A DNA stretch of 64,000 nt from Prochilodus magdalenae (GCA_024036415.1 JAMWET010003064.1:167501-231500), one strand, 5' to 3'. Shown: positions 35,959-48,158, counted from the first letter of the stretch. The notes: generated by a model from the sequence alone, not told the origin. Translations and numbers: made by a program.

Positions 35959-36045
35959 AAAGAAAGAAAGAAAGAAAGAACGAAAGAAAGAAAGAAAGAC
36001 AGAAAGACAGAAAGAAAGAAGGAAAGAAAGAAAGAAGAAGAAAAT
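35881..36045. repeat. Compound GA / GAAA microsatellite
   Basis: About 33 GA units grade into about 20 GAAA units with ACAG and GGAA variants; purine-only on the top strand. Confidence 0.95.
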
Positions 36046-36184
36046 GGAATGCGCAATCTGGGAGAAAGGGAAATGAAGGAGAAGACAACACAGAGGCGTG
36101 CAGATAGGCACATATGTCTTGATACATCAGGCCTTGGGGATTTGTACATAAACCCACGCTTGATAATCAAGTCTTAACTCAGAA

Positions 36185-36217
<33 letters not shown>

Positions 36218-36218
36218 C
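36185..36218. repeat. GA microsatellite
   Basis: GA run with one AAAG interruption, about 140 bp from the larger GA/GAAA tract. Confidence 0.85.
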
Positions 36219-36518
36219 ATTCATTCACAAAACACTCTCAGATGTACATCCTCAATCCTTATAAATAAAGCAACATCATCTTTGGGGGGTTGCAACAAAC
36301 ACTGACAACAATAACAAACCACCAAAGACTACAGCCTGAATTATCAAGCCTAACAAAAGCTTGCGCTGTATCAAAAACAACAAAAATCTTGTTTTCCAGC
36401 ACACAAAAGAGACACATCAAAGGAAAGGATCAGTCGAAATTCGCATTTCCGTAAAGGAAAATTCTGTTCCATCTGCGGCAAAATCAGCCACATCCGACGC
36501 ATGCCCGAATTCAACAAT

Positions 36519-36540
36519 CTCATAATAATAATAATAACAT
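36519..36540. repeat. AAT microsatellite
   Basis: Six to seven ATA units. Confidence 0.7.
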
Positions 36541-36960
36541 AGGTGTTACGATAAACAATAGGTTATCTCTGCTAACAAGCGGCGCTGGGTGGGTGTGTGG
36601 AATTTCGGGCACCCCGTTTTAACGAGGTCTCTGTTCTGTTGCGGAGCCTGGAGATGTTTATTAGAGGCGTATGAAATTTTCATACGAAGTAAAGCATTCC
36701 CTTTCATCCTGCAGCCCCCGTCAGAACAAGCCCCAGCCCAGGCAGGAAGCTTGGGCCTGGAAGCTCTGCGTGAGAGAGGTGGTGGTGGGGGAGTGCGGGG
36801 AAGTGGGGGCTGTGCCTTCAGGTGACATCATCTGAAGATGGTGGAGATGGCAGAGATGGAGAGGGCGATGGGGTGGAATCAGCAACCTGAGCCCACCACT
36901 TAGGATGAGCCTCTGTTGATGTTAGTCGTTTGACATGAGAGGTTGGAGGATGGCAGTCTT
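36541..36960. promoter_or_regulatory. Candidate regulatory sequence with a perfect 19-nt palindrome
   Basis: A GC-richer patch in an AT-rich area. It holds CGTATGAAATTTTCATACG (36668-36686), a 9-bp perfect inverted repeat around one base, preceded by GGAGATGTTTATTAGAGG. Purine-rich sequence follows. Regulatory function is a guess from composition and the palindrome. Confidence 0.25.
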
Positions 36961-37212
36961 TATCTCAGCAAGGCACAATGAAGAAGAGCATGGGTCCTGC
37001 TATGCTCTGTTTGAAGTGGTATAAAAACCAATCTGGTTTTATTTATATATATATATAGTGCATAGTGTGCAAAGCCAGAGCCCCACACTTTCTGGAAAAA
37101 TCCACAAGTGGTTTTATTCATTCTTCCATGGAGACAACACAAAGCTATGCAAACAGTACCTGAGCTTGGGAGTTGTGGAAAACCATCCCTGCAGACTAAA
37201 CACAAGCCTTCC

Positions 37213-37556
37213 TGTCATGCGCCCGTCAAGCCCTACAAGGTCTATATCGCCTGTGAACTCCATTTCCCAGAACCCTTCGGATCTCCACGTGACCTCTCGC
37301 TCAAAGCCGTCAGCCAATCGCAGAGAGGCATCACCAGAATACTGATTGTTTACACCTGGGGCTAGCTCTTTATAAGCTGTTCAGTCTTTCATCTCTTTGC
37401 AAAGTAACTTGGTTTTCGGATCCTTGCTCTGTTTTTGGACTACGTCTCTTGTTTTTTGTCCTTCGTTTGTCCTGTTCACCTCGCTTTTGCCTGTGCCCTT
37501 TTCCAAATAAACTTTTAAGCCTATCCACCCACCTTCTGATTTGCCCGACGCTGACA
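37213..37556 (+). mobile_element. Solo LTR, Gypsy-like, second family
   Basis: The sequence starts TGTCATGCGCCC and ends CGACGCTGACA. It has the CTCCATTTCCCAGAACCC block, a TATA-like CTTTATAAG at about 37368 and AATAAA at 37506, the usual LTR promoter and poly(A) layout. I found no matching target duplication, so the exact end may be off or eroded. No internal region adjoins it. Confidence 0.65.
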
Positions 37557-37671
37557 CCTAAAAACAAGTTGGAAGTTGCAATGAAAGGAAAGAATGGACA
37601 CAGTAAGGATGCACCAGAAAAATAAGAACAGAACACTGAAATTAAAGACAACCTATGCTAAACTGTGAAAA

Positions 37672-38590
37672 AAAAACAATATAATTATGACATATCATAA
37701 TTATGAGAAAGCATTTCGTTTTTATGAGAAAATATATTGACATAATGTCTTAATTACTGTACCAGAACGTATCTTGTTATTACAAGAAACTAGGCTTGAA
37801 AAAAAAAAATGTCATGATCCTGAGCCATTTTATTTTTGCTATTATGAGAAAATATGGCACCAAATTCACACAATATATAAAACAATATAATATGTCATAA
37901 AAATCTAATATTTAGCAAAAATGACACATTGTAATTAAAAAAAATAAAAAGACATCTTTTATCATGAGAAATAATGATAAATAATAATGTCATAATTTCA
38001 AGAAAGTATCTCATTATGTGAAGAAATTTAGAGTAACGGCAGCATGATGTGTCATAATTATGAGAAAGTGTCTTGTTATGATGTGAAATATGTTGGAAAA
38101 GACCTAATATGTCATAAATAAGGGAAATTATCTCATTATTAGTAGAAAAGTGTTGGTTTATTATAAAAAAAAACCCAGCAATGGCATAATTATGAGAAGG
38201 TATTTAGAGTTTATGGGAAATTATTTAGGAAAAAACACATATGTCATAATTACAAGAAAGAAATATGTTGGAAATTAGTTGATATGTCATAATAAAGGAT
38301 AAATATCTCTTTATTACAATTAAATATATTGTGTATAATCTAATAATTATGAGACGCTCTCTCATTATGAAAAGATTGTTGTAAAAACAGCATATCATAA
38401 TTATGGAAAATTATGAAAAATATATTATATAAAAAAATGACCTAATATGCCATGATTACAAGAAAATCTCATTGTTATAAGACAATATACTGAAAATATT
38501 AAGTATCAGAAAGTATGCTATATAAAAAAAAAGTATTTTGCTATTATGAGAAAAAATGTTAGAAAAAATTCAATCTACTTATTTTACCAG
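37672..38590. repeat. AT-rich degenerate tandem repeat
   Basis: Irregular repetition of TGTCATAATTATGAGAAAGT, CTCATTATGAxAAA and AATATGTTGGAAAA words with period roughly 55-60 bp. Many indels are present, and no coding potential. Confidence 0.75.
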
Positions 38591-38654
38591 ATAAACTTTA
38601 ATTAATCTCAGAGCAGGCGATGCCCATGCAGCCAGTGTGAAAGGCTACATTAAT

Positions 38655-38903
38655 ATTTCGTTGCTGTCCAAAGAAAAACATGCTTCTCAAAAATGGCAGC
38701 TTTACAGGAGAGGCCAAACCCTTACTTAATTCTAGTGTAAGTCAATGGAACCAGACGTCTTTCCAAGCAGTTTTGGGCCGTTTCTGTTGGTCCATTCATC
38801 ATGACATTGTCACACGGTGTAAACAGCTGCTGTGTTCGAATGATACATAAAAGTAAAATCATCAGAAATGGAGATACACGTTTTTCATTGGACAGTGGCG
38901 ATA
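38655..38903 (-). mobile_element. CGTCGCTGTCC MITE, opposite orientation
   Basis: The TIRs are TTCGTTGCTGTCCAAAGAAA on the left and a diverged TCATTGGACAGTGGCGATAT on the right. Interior blocks run in reverse order to the 14204 copy, with CTTTACAGGAGAGGCC near the left end. Length is about 249 bp. It sits at the edge of the AT-rich tandem repeat region. Confidence 0.75.
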
Positions 38904-39758
38904 TGGCTACTGCTGCTGGTGTGAAATAGGTTTAGGGCTTCACTGTGATTTAAGCCAAGCATAAAAACTGGATTAGCTCCATCAAACCGCTTCACTGAGT
39001 CAAGCCAAAAACTCATTTTTATAATAATAATGAAATCTCAAATTTACCACATATTGTCTTATGACAATGAGACACATCAGATTTTTAAAATCACATTTAT
39101 GACATAATCTTAAGGGTTAATTGTCTTGTTCAGCCCGGCAGCTATGCACCACCCTATAAGACACATTTGTGATATGCCATATATTCCAGGGTCTTGCTCC
39201 AGTGATTTTTGACTGTCCTCGCATTGCACATAAAGGTGTCTCATCATAAAACCCAATAACTGAGTTTGCACAAAGGGCTTACGGTGGACAGCGGCACTGA
39301 CTCTTTTCAGATGCCCCCAAAAGACGAGCTGATTGGTTTAGCTGTGGAGTTTGTAGCAATAAACACAGCACAACAGGGATAAATTAGGTTAGGGTGATTC
39401 AACTGAGTCATGTTCCATAAACCACTGCTGTAAACCCAATTACGGCCGGGTTTACAATGTCAGCCTGCACACATAATCACAATTCGAACAATATCGCAAC
39501 ACGCCGACTGCAGCATTCATCAACCCTAATATTCAGCTGCAAAACCGAAAGGCTGACCCCCACGTCCGAACCCAACCCGAACCACGTCACTGACTTAAAT
39601 CCACCCACATTGTGAAAACCTTTATGTCCCCAATAAAATAATGACAAAAATAACCATTATTCTACCATTATTCTATTATGGATTATTAACAATAATATTC
39701 AACAATATTAATTTGAATTATTCACTGAATAAAAGTACGTTTAAGCAGTTTTTGTATC
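38904..39758. other. No gene seen
   Basis: Repeat-poor spacer. The stretch around GACGAGCTGATTGGTTTAGC (about 39323) is of balanced composition, but nothing specific was recognised. Confidence 0.4.
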
Positions 39759-39828
39759 TACACTCATCATAAAAAATAAAAAGTTGTACCCAGGAGGAGT
39801 CAGCCAACAGAAATGAAACATTGCTGGA

Positions 39829-40126
39829 TTACAATGACTGCCTCAACACCACATCAGAATCCCCAAAGACTGAAATGATGTTTTGCCAGACTGTCATGGA
39901 GTGGCAGCAGTGAACAGATGTTGTCACAAAGCAGCTTAACAAAGAGTCTAGTGTCCGAGCCCCCAGTGAGCAAGCAAACGGCGACAGAGGCAAGGAAAAA
40001 CTCCCCCAGTTCAAAAGGAAGAAGCCTCCAGAGGAACCAAGACTCAAAAGGGGAAACCATCCTCCTCGGGTCAACACCAGATAACAGGACGAGTATAGAA
40101 AGGAAAGGAGCGTTCAGTGTTTTGTA
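39829..40126 (+). repeat. Internal direct repeat, left copy
   Basis: About 298 bp from TTACAATGACTGCCTCAACA to TTCAGTGTTTTGTAAA, nearly identical to 40678-40974. It interrupts the normal family B order between GAAATGAAA and CTTGGTGGGTAGGTTTGACA. Confidence 0.85.
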
Positions 40127-40302
40127 AACTTGGTGGGTAGGTTTGACATCATGAGACATGTGAATGGCTCTACTGCGCATGTGATGTAAGCAAGTACAGG
40201 CCTCATCGGTGTACCTAACTGGCTATATCAGGTCGTCCTGTTGTGTGTGCTTTCCATGCTGTCTCAGGGTGTTGTCTTGGAAGCATCCTTCTCAAGCGAA
40301 GT

Positions 40303-40620
40303 ATGACTCAGAGAAGAGTTCCAAAGCAGTTTGAGAACTTGGAAGAGTTGGAGAGGGGTCACATCCTGGGGCTCCGGGAAGTGGAATGATCTAATCAACA
40401 TATTGCGCACCATACCGGTCTTTTGGATTTTACTAAAGGCACACTGTTGGAGGCAGTGGATAGAAGATGGCACACACCATCGACACGAAGGATCTGGGAG
40501 ACCTACACAAACCATGGAGAGACAGAACCGACGAATGTCTGACATGCGCAGAGTGATCCAGCTGCTGTGGATCCATTGCTGTCGTTCAGTGAGCAGTGAT
40601 GGCCTCCATGAGTCATCCTG
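40303..40620 (+). pseudogene. Tc1-like transposase N-terminus, broken
   Basis: From an ATG, 28 codons read MTQRRVPKQFENLEELERGH then ILGLREVE before a TGA. The homology continues in other frames: HIAHHTG, then CWRQWIEDGTHHRHEGSGRP, then the region before MASMSHPVNASTIGRRLHNT. These correspond to the two helix-turn-helix units of the paired-like DNA-binding domain. At least one stop and two frameshifts disable it. Confidence 0.7.
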
Positions 40621-40677
40621 TTAATGCCAGTACCATTGGCAGGCGGCTGCACAACACAGGACTGCATGCACAGCCCG

Positions 40678-40974
40678 TTACAATGACTGCCTCAGCACCA
40701 CATCAGAATCGCCAAAGACTGAAATGGTGTCGTGCCAGACTGTCATGGAGTGGCAGCAGTGAACAGATGTTGTCACAAAGCCGCTTAACAAAGAATCTAG
40801 TGTCCGAGCCCCCAGTGAGAAAGCCAAGGGCGACAGAGGCAAGGAAAACCTCCCCCAGTTCAAAAGGAAGAAACCTAGAGAGGAACCAAGACTCAAAAGG
40901 GGAACCCATCCTCCTCGGGTCAAAACCAGATAACAAGACGAGCAAAGAAAGGAAAGCAGTGTTCAGTGTTTTGT
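40678..40974 (+). repeat. Internal direct repeat, right copy (in its proper place)
   Basis: About 297 bp at the expected position within family B. It joins about 75 bp of transposase sequence to about 220 bp of an inserted repeat that starts near AACAGATGTTGTCACAAAGC. Because the direct repeat spans this junction, the duplication came after the insertion. Confidence 0.85.
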
Positions 40975-41330
40975 AAAGTCGAGGAATAAATATCTGATTA
41001 GTCTGTAATTAAGTAGATGGGTCATCGGATGGGTCAGCAGGACGCAGGCCAAGCTTCCACAGTGCAGGACAGCCAGGAGCGCCGTGGTCAAAGGCAAGCA
41101 GTGGCTCCCAGTCAAAGCAGATGTATCAACAGCATCAGGCCACACAGGATGGGCAGCAGTTCAACTCAGACAGAGAGAACAGACAGACTGTTAGCTCTGA
41201 CAGAAGACCTGAACACACTGTATGGTGTTAGCAGAGTGCAGCAGTGACTCCAGCCGGCCTGGCTGTTACAGCAGAACTAAAAGTCAGGGAGAGCCAGAAG
41301 GTCACAAAGACATGAGGGCTCCCTGAGAAG
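40755..41330 (+). repeat. Insert of a dispersed fish repeat within the Tc1 copy
   Basis: The sequence CACAAAGCCGCTTAACAAAG, then GAGGCAAGGAAAACCTCCCC, GAAGAAACCTAGAGAGGAAC and later GACTCCAGCCGGCCTGGCTG is unlike transposase. It resembles a non-coding repeat I know to be widespread in fish genomes. It replaces the segment expected to encode the catalytic domain. Confidence 0.5.
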
Positions 41331-41515
41331 TCAGCGCCCGTCTGGACACCATAAGGAACCTTTACAACTCCATGCCAAGGTGTATGCACCTTGCCATACA
41401 GAGATTTGCCCACCAGGGGCTGAGGCAGTTCCTGAGACAGTTTGCTTCCCTCTATACTGTAGCACAATGAAATGCTTCTCCCTAAACAGCACCTGTCTCG
41501 CTTCAACTAGGGGCA

Positions 41516-42676
41516 CTTGTTCCTTTCCTCGCAGAGTGCTGGGGAACTTGTAGCATGAGTAGATCAGTTTTGGTTAAGGAGTAAGAAGAGGAGAAGAATT
41601 AAGCTTTCACTAAACTTGACGGATGGATGGATGGACCAATAGAACGATTTTAAAATGACTCCATTATCTCCCATTCAAAGTCAGCACAGTGTTTTACCCT
41701 CTCCTGTAAAGAGGTACCAGGTTTTGTCCAGAACTGGCAAGTGACATCCAAACCTGACCGATCTCGACGTGAGCAGTCGGGTCCCATCGGGTATTTGAAA
41801 CACAAACTGTACCACAGACACACGAGCTGCTGTTATGTTTCCTCTCTTTTCTCTAATTATGACTCAAAAAACCAGTTGCTCTCAAATCCCTGTCTTCTTT
41901 CCCTTTGATCTGTCTGTTAGCAGGCTTTCTTTTTCTTCTTCTCTCCACATCGCTACACGGTCCTGCACTCCATCGCTCCCTTTGGTCTCTTCTTCTTGTC
42001 TCTCCTCTGTTCTTCTGCTTACCCCCTCTTCTCTCCTTTCTACTCTATTGCGGAGGAACACAAGGTTAAGTGCTAAACAGTTGTGATTTCAGCTCTTAAT
42101 GCACGCACACACGGGAAAGAGCTCGCCGATTTTGGTTTGGCCAATTAATGATCAAGGCTCAGCTGCATTGTGTGATCGTGCCTGCGCTGCTTGTTGAATG
42201 CGTGAGTGTGTTTGTATGTGCTCTCGTAAAAGTCTGGCTGCTTTCTCGAGCTCATTCCCATTCTCCGCCAGTGCTTCTCCATCGTGCCCAGCACAAGGGG
42301 CTCTTTGTGGGCTGCGGTGGGACACGGTGCTCTGAAGGCCTCAGTAGAACCAGGGTTTACGTCTCTTCTTAGCGGGGGAAATAAAACCCCTTTTGGAGCC
42401 TTTTGGCTCGGGGCTATGGGGTCACTCTCCACTTGCCGGCACCAAGACACAGTAAACACAAGCTAGCTACCACCTCACGCGATCACAACAGGTGTGTGCA
42501 TTTTACTGAATCTGGTACAGATTAAAGCCTAGTTGCTCACAGATTGTGTTTTCCTCTGGCCGAATCCAGTATTGTAGCTAAAGATGGACGATGTGATGAT
42601 ATTTCATTGTTAGGTTGAGAGATTTATTCAAAAAGGGGAATATATTTAGTCCATTTTAATTGGTTTTGGTTCCATA
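41516..42676. promoter_or_regulatory. Repeat-poor region; candidate non-coding element at 42130-42440
   Basis: TTTGGCCAATTAATGATCAA then GGCTCAGCTGCATTG combines a homeodomain-type TTAAT, a TCF-like ATCAAGG and an E-box CAGCTG within 30 bp. A GC-balanced, repeat-free stretch follows. At 41640-41725 a weak echo of the CGTCGCTGTCC MITE interior (CTCTCCTGTAAAG) is visible. Function is inferred only. Confidence 0.25.
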
Positions 42677-43213
42677 TACACTTATAATCAAAAAAATACT
42701 TGCACAAATAGACCTAGAAGGAATCAACCGACAGAAATAAAATTTGGTGGGTAGGTTTAACATCATGAGATATGCAAACGATTCAAGTTTCACGCTCGGT
42801 CGTGCATGTAATGTAAGCAAACTCAGGCCTTATTACTGTACCTGACTGACCCAACAACCAGGACTCCAGACATCCAGCAAGCAGTGATGCCCTCCATAAG
42901 TCATCACATTGCACAACACAGTATATATACATATATACTATATACACACAGACCAATACAACCACTGCCCTTAACACCAAATCAGCATCGCCAAAGACCA
43001 ATGGTGCCATGCTAGACTGTTATGGAGTGATTTAGAATGGCAGCAGGTCATCTTCATTGATCAGCAACAAGAGGAACGGGTTTGTTTCATACGCCACACG
43101 TCCAGAAGGCCTGGTGTCACTCCACTGCTACCACAAAATCTGCAGGAACTGTGTGAGAATATTCAAGATGCATGGGATGGGTCATCGCAGGACACCATAA
43201 GGAAGCTGGCACC
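42677..43213 (+). mobile_element. Tc1-like family B copy, right end lost
   Basis: The left end TACACTTATAATCAAAAAAA is followed by GGTGGGTAGGTTTAACATCA, GACATCCAGCAAGCAGTGAT, a TA-rich interruption at about 42921-42951, TTTAGAATGGCAGCAGGTCA and GTCATCGCAGGACACCATAA. It stops at about 43213 with no right TIR. Confidence 0.75.
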
Positions 43214-43318
43214 ACTCTCAGTATGTCACCATATGTCTCTTAGGTATTATGATATGATATTCTGCCATATTGTCCAATGGGCTTTGAAAGCAATGCTGTG
43301 GCCAGACTAGGCTGGACA

Positions 43319-43412
43319 GAGCTCATAGTAGAGCTATGAATAAACCAATAAGCAAATGCGGTAGGACATTGGAAAGCTCCACTTCCCCTTCGAGAGCAAC
43401 AGGAATCCCATA
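43319..43412. repeat. Short dispersed repeat, copy 1
   Basis: TAGAGCTATGAATAAACCAA, then GGACATTGGAAAGCTCCACT then CAACAGGAATCCC parallels 44776-44871. No structure was recognised. Confidence 0.6.
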
Positions 43413-43434
43413 TGATATACAGGATATATCATAC

Positions 43435-43685
43435 ATATCGTCGCTGCCCAAAGAAAAACATGTATCTCCGAAATTGCAACTTTACAGGAGAGGCCAAAAA
43501 CCTCATTTTGTTTGAATGAAAGTCAATGGAACCAGGCGTCTTCCCAAACAGCTTTGGGCCATTTCTGTTGGTACATTCTTTATGAAATTTCCACATAGTG
43601 TAAACAGCAGCTCGTGTGACCAAACAAGACATAAAAGTAAAAATCAACAAAAATGGAGATGTTTTTCTTTGGACAGCGACGATAT
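43435..43685 (-). mobile_element. CGTCGCTGTCC MITE, opposite orientation
   Basis: This copy has the clearest ends: ATATCGTCGCTGCCCAAAGA on the left and TTTCTTTGGACAGCGACGAT on the right, embedded in ATAT sequence. Internal blocks match the 38655 copy in order. There is no coding capacity. Confidence 0.8.
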
Positions 43686-44510
<825 letters not shown>

Positions 44511-44745
44511 GACATATCATAATATCCTAGTTTTCTTACATCATCTTAAATCATCTTAATCAAAAAGGTCTACCAGCATTAAAAGCTAAAGTCTGAGGAA
44601 TTTGCCAGCTTTTTCCAATTCCAAATATTCCAATTCCATCTTAAATTATGCAGTGACTACTATAATGCTCCGGGTGCTACAATGTAACGCCGGCACTATT
44701 TAAGGTGTCCCACAAAAATTAAAAGACATTGGCGAATAGGAATTT

Positions 44746-44776
44746 GATAATAATAATAATAATAATAATAATAATA
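44746..44776. repeat. AAT microsatellite
   Basis: About ten AAT units. Confidence 0.9.
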
Positions 44777-44871
44777 GAGCTATGAATAAAGCAATAAGCT
44801 TCAGACTAAGACGCAATAAGACACTGGAAAGCTTTGGGTCCCCTTATTCATTGTAACAGGAATGTTAACTA
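44776..44871. repeat. Short dispersed repeat, copy 2
   Basis: TAGAGCTATGAATAAAGCAA, then AGACACTGGAAAGCTTTGGG then TAACAGGAATG matches 43319-43412 in order. It sits between AT microsatellites. Confidence 0.6.
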
Positions 44872-44916
44872 GTTAAACCATATAATGCAAACATAATATA
44901 CAAGATATATAAATGA

Positions 44917-45235
<319 letters not shown>

Positions 45236-46456
45236 AGTGCTAATCAAAACACATTTTTTGACTGCCCTTTAATGTTTGAACCTCTCATATTTAGTGTTAA
45301 TGCCCTAATCGGTATGGTTTTCACATGCATACATAAGGTATAGCTGTTATTATACAGCTTATGCAAACAAAAACTGCATAGTGCTGCTAATTTTGTTAGC
45401 GAAATGACTTTTTGTGTGGCTCAGTACTTTCAGAACACTTTCAGCACATTACAACAATAACACATTAACACCGACCATCATCGAATTGGTGCTCCACATA
45501 TGATATTACACCTTCATACTAATTTACCTGCAACATCAAACTTAAAACACCTCCCCGGGTGTCAATCTTCAGCAGGTACACAGGCCTGACCATGTACCTA
45601 AAGCCTGTACATAGGCCTGCAACAGTCAGGAAAGTTTATTAGGATGTAGTATAAAGAAAATCTAGAATCTTAAGGAACATGTTAAATATTATTCAGTCAT
45701 GCATGGGCAAACTTTGCCGTCCTACTGTAAGCTGATGTATGCATTATTCACATCTATTAAGTTATATAATGTGTCATGTGTTTATTTTCCTCTTATCTCT
45801 TATTCCCTAATTGGTACACCATTGCTCAGAAACACTGCCTCCACAAACCTCATTACTTGGATCAAAGGCTCTTTAAGCTATGCATTAGATTATAGAGCAT
45901 AACAACACCGTTTAGAAGTTGATGGAAGAAGACATGCACGGAAGACACATTTGCAGTATTCAAACATGTGACATCTTCCACTTAGTTCATTACCACAGAA
46001 GACTTTAAAGATGCTGAACTTGAAGTGTTAGCGAGGCTTTGCACGCACGCGAAGATGCCAACAAACACTTCAGTTAACGCGCTCCTGCTGCGCTTCCACA
46101 AACACACACCCAGGCACACTCTCAATAACGACACCTCCCTCTCCTCGTTAACCGTGTGAATGAGCTCTCAAAGAGTTTGGCCCTACAATTAACATTGGTG
46201 TTAATAGCGGTGATGCGATTTGCCACGCTGGCGAGTCCTAGACACACTTTAACTATGATATTAAGAACGGCACGATCATAACCCAAGATCATAAGCGCAA
46301 TCTCTCACACTTCAGAATGAAGGAACTGCCAAGGAAGTTGTTTACACAACACTACAGCTACTCGGCGCACTCTCTTCCAAGAACTGATACAATTTCTTTC
46401 AATCATGGAACGGAGTGTTATCAGACACAGACAGAAACTGATAAGGGATGCTGATG
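45236..46456. promoter_or_regulatory. Repeat-poor region; candidate non-coding element at 46130-46310
   Basis: GCCCTACAATTAACATTGGT then GTTAATAGCGGTGATGCGAT contains CAATTAA and GTTAAT homeodomain-like words in sequence of balanced composition without visible repeats. There is no coding signal. Confidence 0.25.
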
Positions 46457-46977
46457 TACAGTACCAGTCAAAAGTTTAGGCACACCCAACTAAACGAATG
46501 TTGTTGGTGATCTTAAAGACTGTGCAGGCTTACACTTAACAGCTCCAACTGATGAGGTGTCTGAAACAGTACATATTGAACAATGCATATGGATATTGAT
46601 GCACCACAGTTTTATGTGTTGGCCATAAATCCACCTGTAATATATATTTTATGGTACATAAAAAACTTTTTTTGTTCTGCACAGTTTAAAACCTCTAGTT
46701 CCCCAGTTCCCCTTTCAGTTTTGTGGATATTGATGATGGACAGACCAATAGAATCGGTCCAAACTTGCTTTAAAAGAAAAATATTTTTTTAAATCAGCCT
46801 CTATTCCTCTATTGCAGTTTCCTCCTGCATGGTTCCATACTGGAGGGTTTTAAGATGGACTGAGTAATTCCATGAGTGCAATTTTATAATCTGGTATAAA
46901 CTTTTATTTAAGCCTTTAAGATTTAAGATTAAAAAAAAAAAAAAAGCTGTGTCTAAACCTTTCTGAGTGGTACTGTA
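46457..46977 (+). mobile_element. Tc1-type MITE with CAGTACCAGTCAAAAG termini
   Basis: The left end TACAGTACCAGTCAAAAGTT and the right end GAGTGGTACTGTA form TIRs with a few mismatches (right reverse complement TACAGTACCACTCAGAAAGG), with TA at both edges. The termini resemble the CAGTCAAAAGTTTGGACACA ends of fish Tc1 elements. The interior is AT-rich and non-coding. Confidence 0.65.
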
Positions 46978-47908
46978 TATGGCCTGTAAATTGTATCCAA
47001 TAAGAATTCAGTGTAGCATCAGTTCAGGATGGCCAAACAGACAAGCTCAGGCCACAATCCCCAGTTGATCTCAGCTGGCTCGGGTGCACACATATGACTG
47101 CTTCAGTCTACCCACTCTAGCTGCTTCCCTGCCTGCCTCTTTGTAGCATGCTTCTGCCCCAACAGCCCCCAGCAATTTGTTGTCATTGATGCCTGCCCCT
47201 GAGTCTCTCTGCTACTCTTATTTCAGACCATAAGTTAAGCTAACTAGCAAGCATGGTAGCTAATTAGCTAACTTTGACTCTTAGCATAAAACTCCCAATA
47301 GACTGTCTTAAACCACCACTTGTGACAGTTCCAGCTATCATAAACAGATAGACGATGACCTAGAAGTAGAACCCCAAGTTCTACTCCTGATACTTCTGAA
47401 CTTCTGATGCATGTGCATACACATGGTGGTCAAACTCAGATTCTGAGTAAGACAACTCTCAGCAGTCTCAGCACCAGTTCTGCTAGTATAGAAGAAAGAC
47501 AGCCTTACCTGGATAGTGAATGAGTGATACATACAGAGAATGAGGGTTTGTGGCTAAAAGGGTGCATTGAGGGGTTTCTGAACCAAGTCCATCCCTACTG
47601 TAGAGGCAGGCTGCATCTCCACCACTCAATCACCTACTGTCTCGCTGGCCAGGGTGCCTGGGTCAAAGACAGGCCGTCCCCTTACACAACCAACCAGTGT
47701 GTATTGGTGTTTCAGTGTGTATGTTTATGGATGGTGTGTGCAGCATGAAAACTAGAGACACTACAAACCCTGACTCTAGACTCTTTTTAAATCATGAATA
47801 GAAAAGGCACAGGGATCATCTCCGGGTTACATTCAGGACTAGATTTATGGACTCTATACATTCTTATTTCATACAAAGTTATTTTTCTATATACTGGTAA
47901 TACACTGG
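46978..47908. other. No gene seen
   Basis: Spacer of mixed composition with no recognised element or exon. Confidence 0.5.
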
Positions 47909-48127
47909 ATGTGTGTGTGTGTGTAAGCTCTAAGGAAACAAAAAAAAACTTAAAAAAAAAAAAAGAAGGAAGAGGAGGAGATTGTGTGTTAATGTACGAC
48001 TGTGTGTGTGTGTGTGAGCGTACGGAAGGATGTGTACTAGTGTGTGTTTGTGCATGTGTATGAGCGTGTGTGTGAGTGAGTGTATGTGCGCATGTGTACG
48101 AGTGTGTGATTGTATGTGTACGAGTGT

Positions 48128-48158
<31 letters not shown>

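Larger units (their letters stand above)
39759..41515 (+). mobile_element. Rearranged Tc1-like family B copy with inserted repeat
   Basis: This is the longest family B copy. It has the left TIR (TACACTCATCATAAAAAATA) and alone keeps the transposase N-terminus, MTQRRVPKQFENLEELERGH then ILGLREVE and, after a stop and a frameshift, WRQWIEDGTHHR. About 300 bp that belong further 3' are inserted near the left end. About 570 bp of another repeat replaces the catalytic region. The C-terminal block (GACACCATAAGGAACC) resumes at about 41346. The right TIR is not found. It is non-functional. Confidence 0.75.

Noticed and set aside
35843..36170. Open frames in all registers over the GA/GAAA tract
   Set aside because: Low-complexity artefacts of a purine-only microsatellite.
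36455..36515. Zinc-knuckle-like FCSICGKISHIRRMP
   Set aside because: The last cysteine of CCHC is missing (Pro instead), the frame is short and no gag or other zinc-finger sequence surrounds it.
36589..36825. A 78-codon frame in a GC-rich patch
   Set aside because: No domain and no splice sites; it ends in a Gly-rich purine run.
41640..41725. Possible sixth copy of the CGTCGCTGTCC MITE
   Set aside because: Only the CTCTCCTGTAAAG word and a loose CCCATTCAAAGTCA resemblance are present; neither TIR exists.
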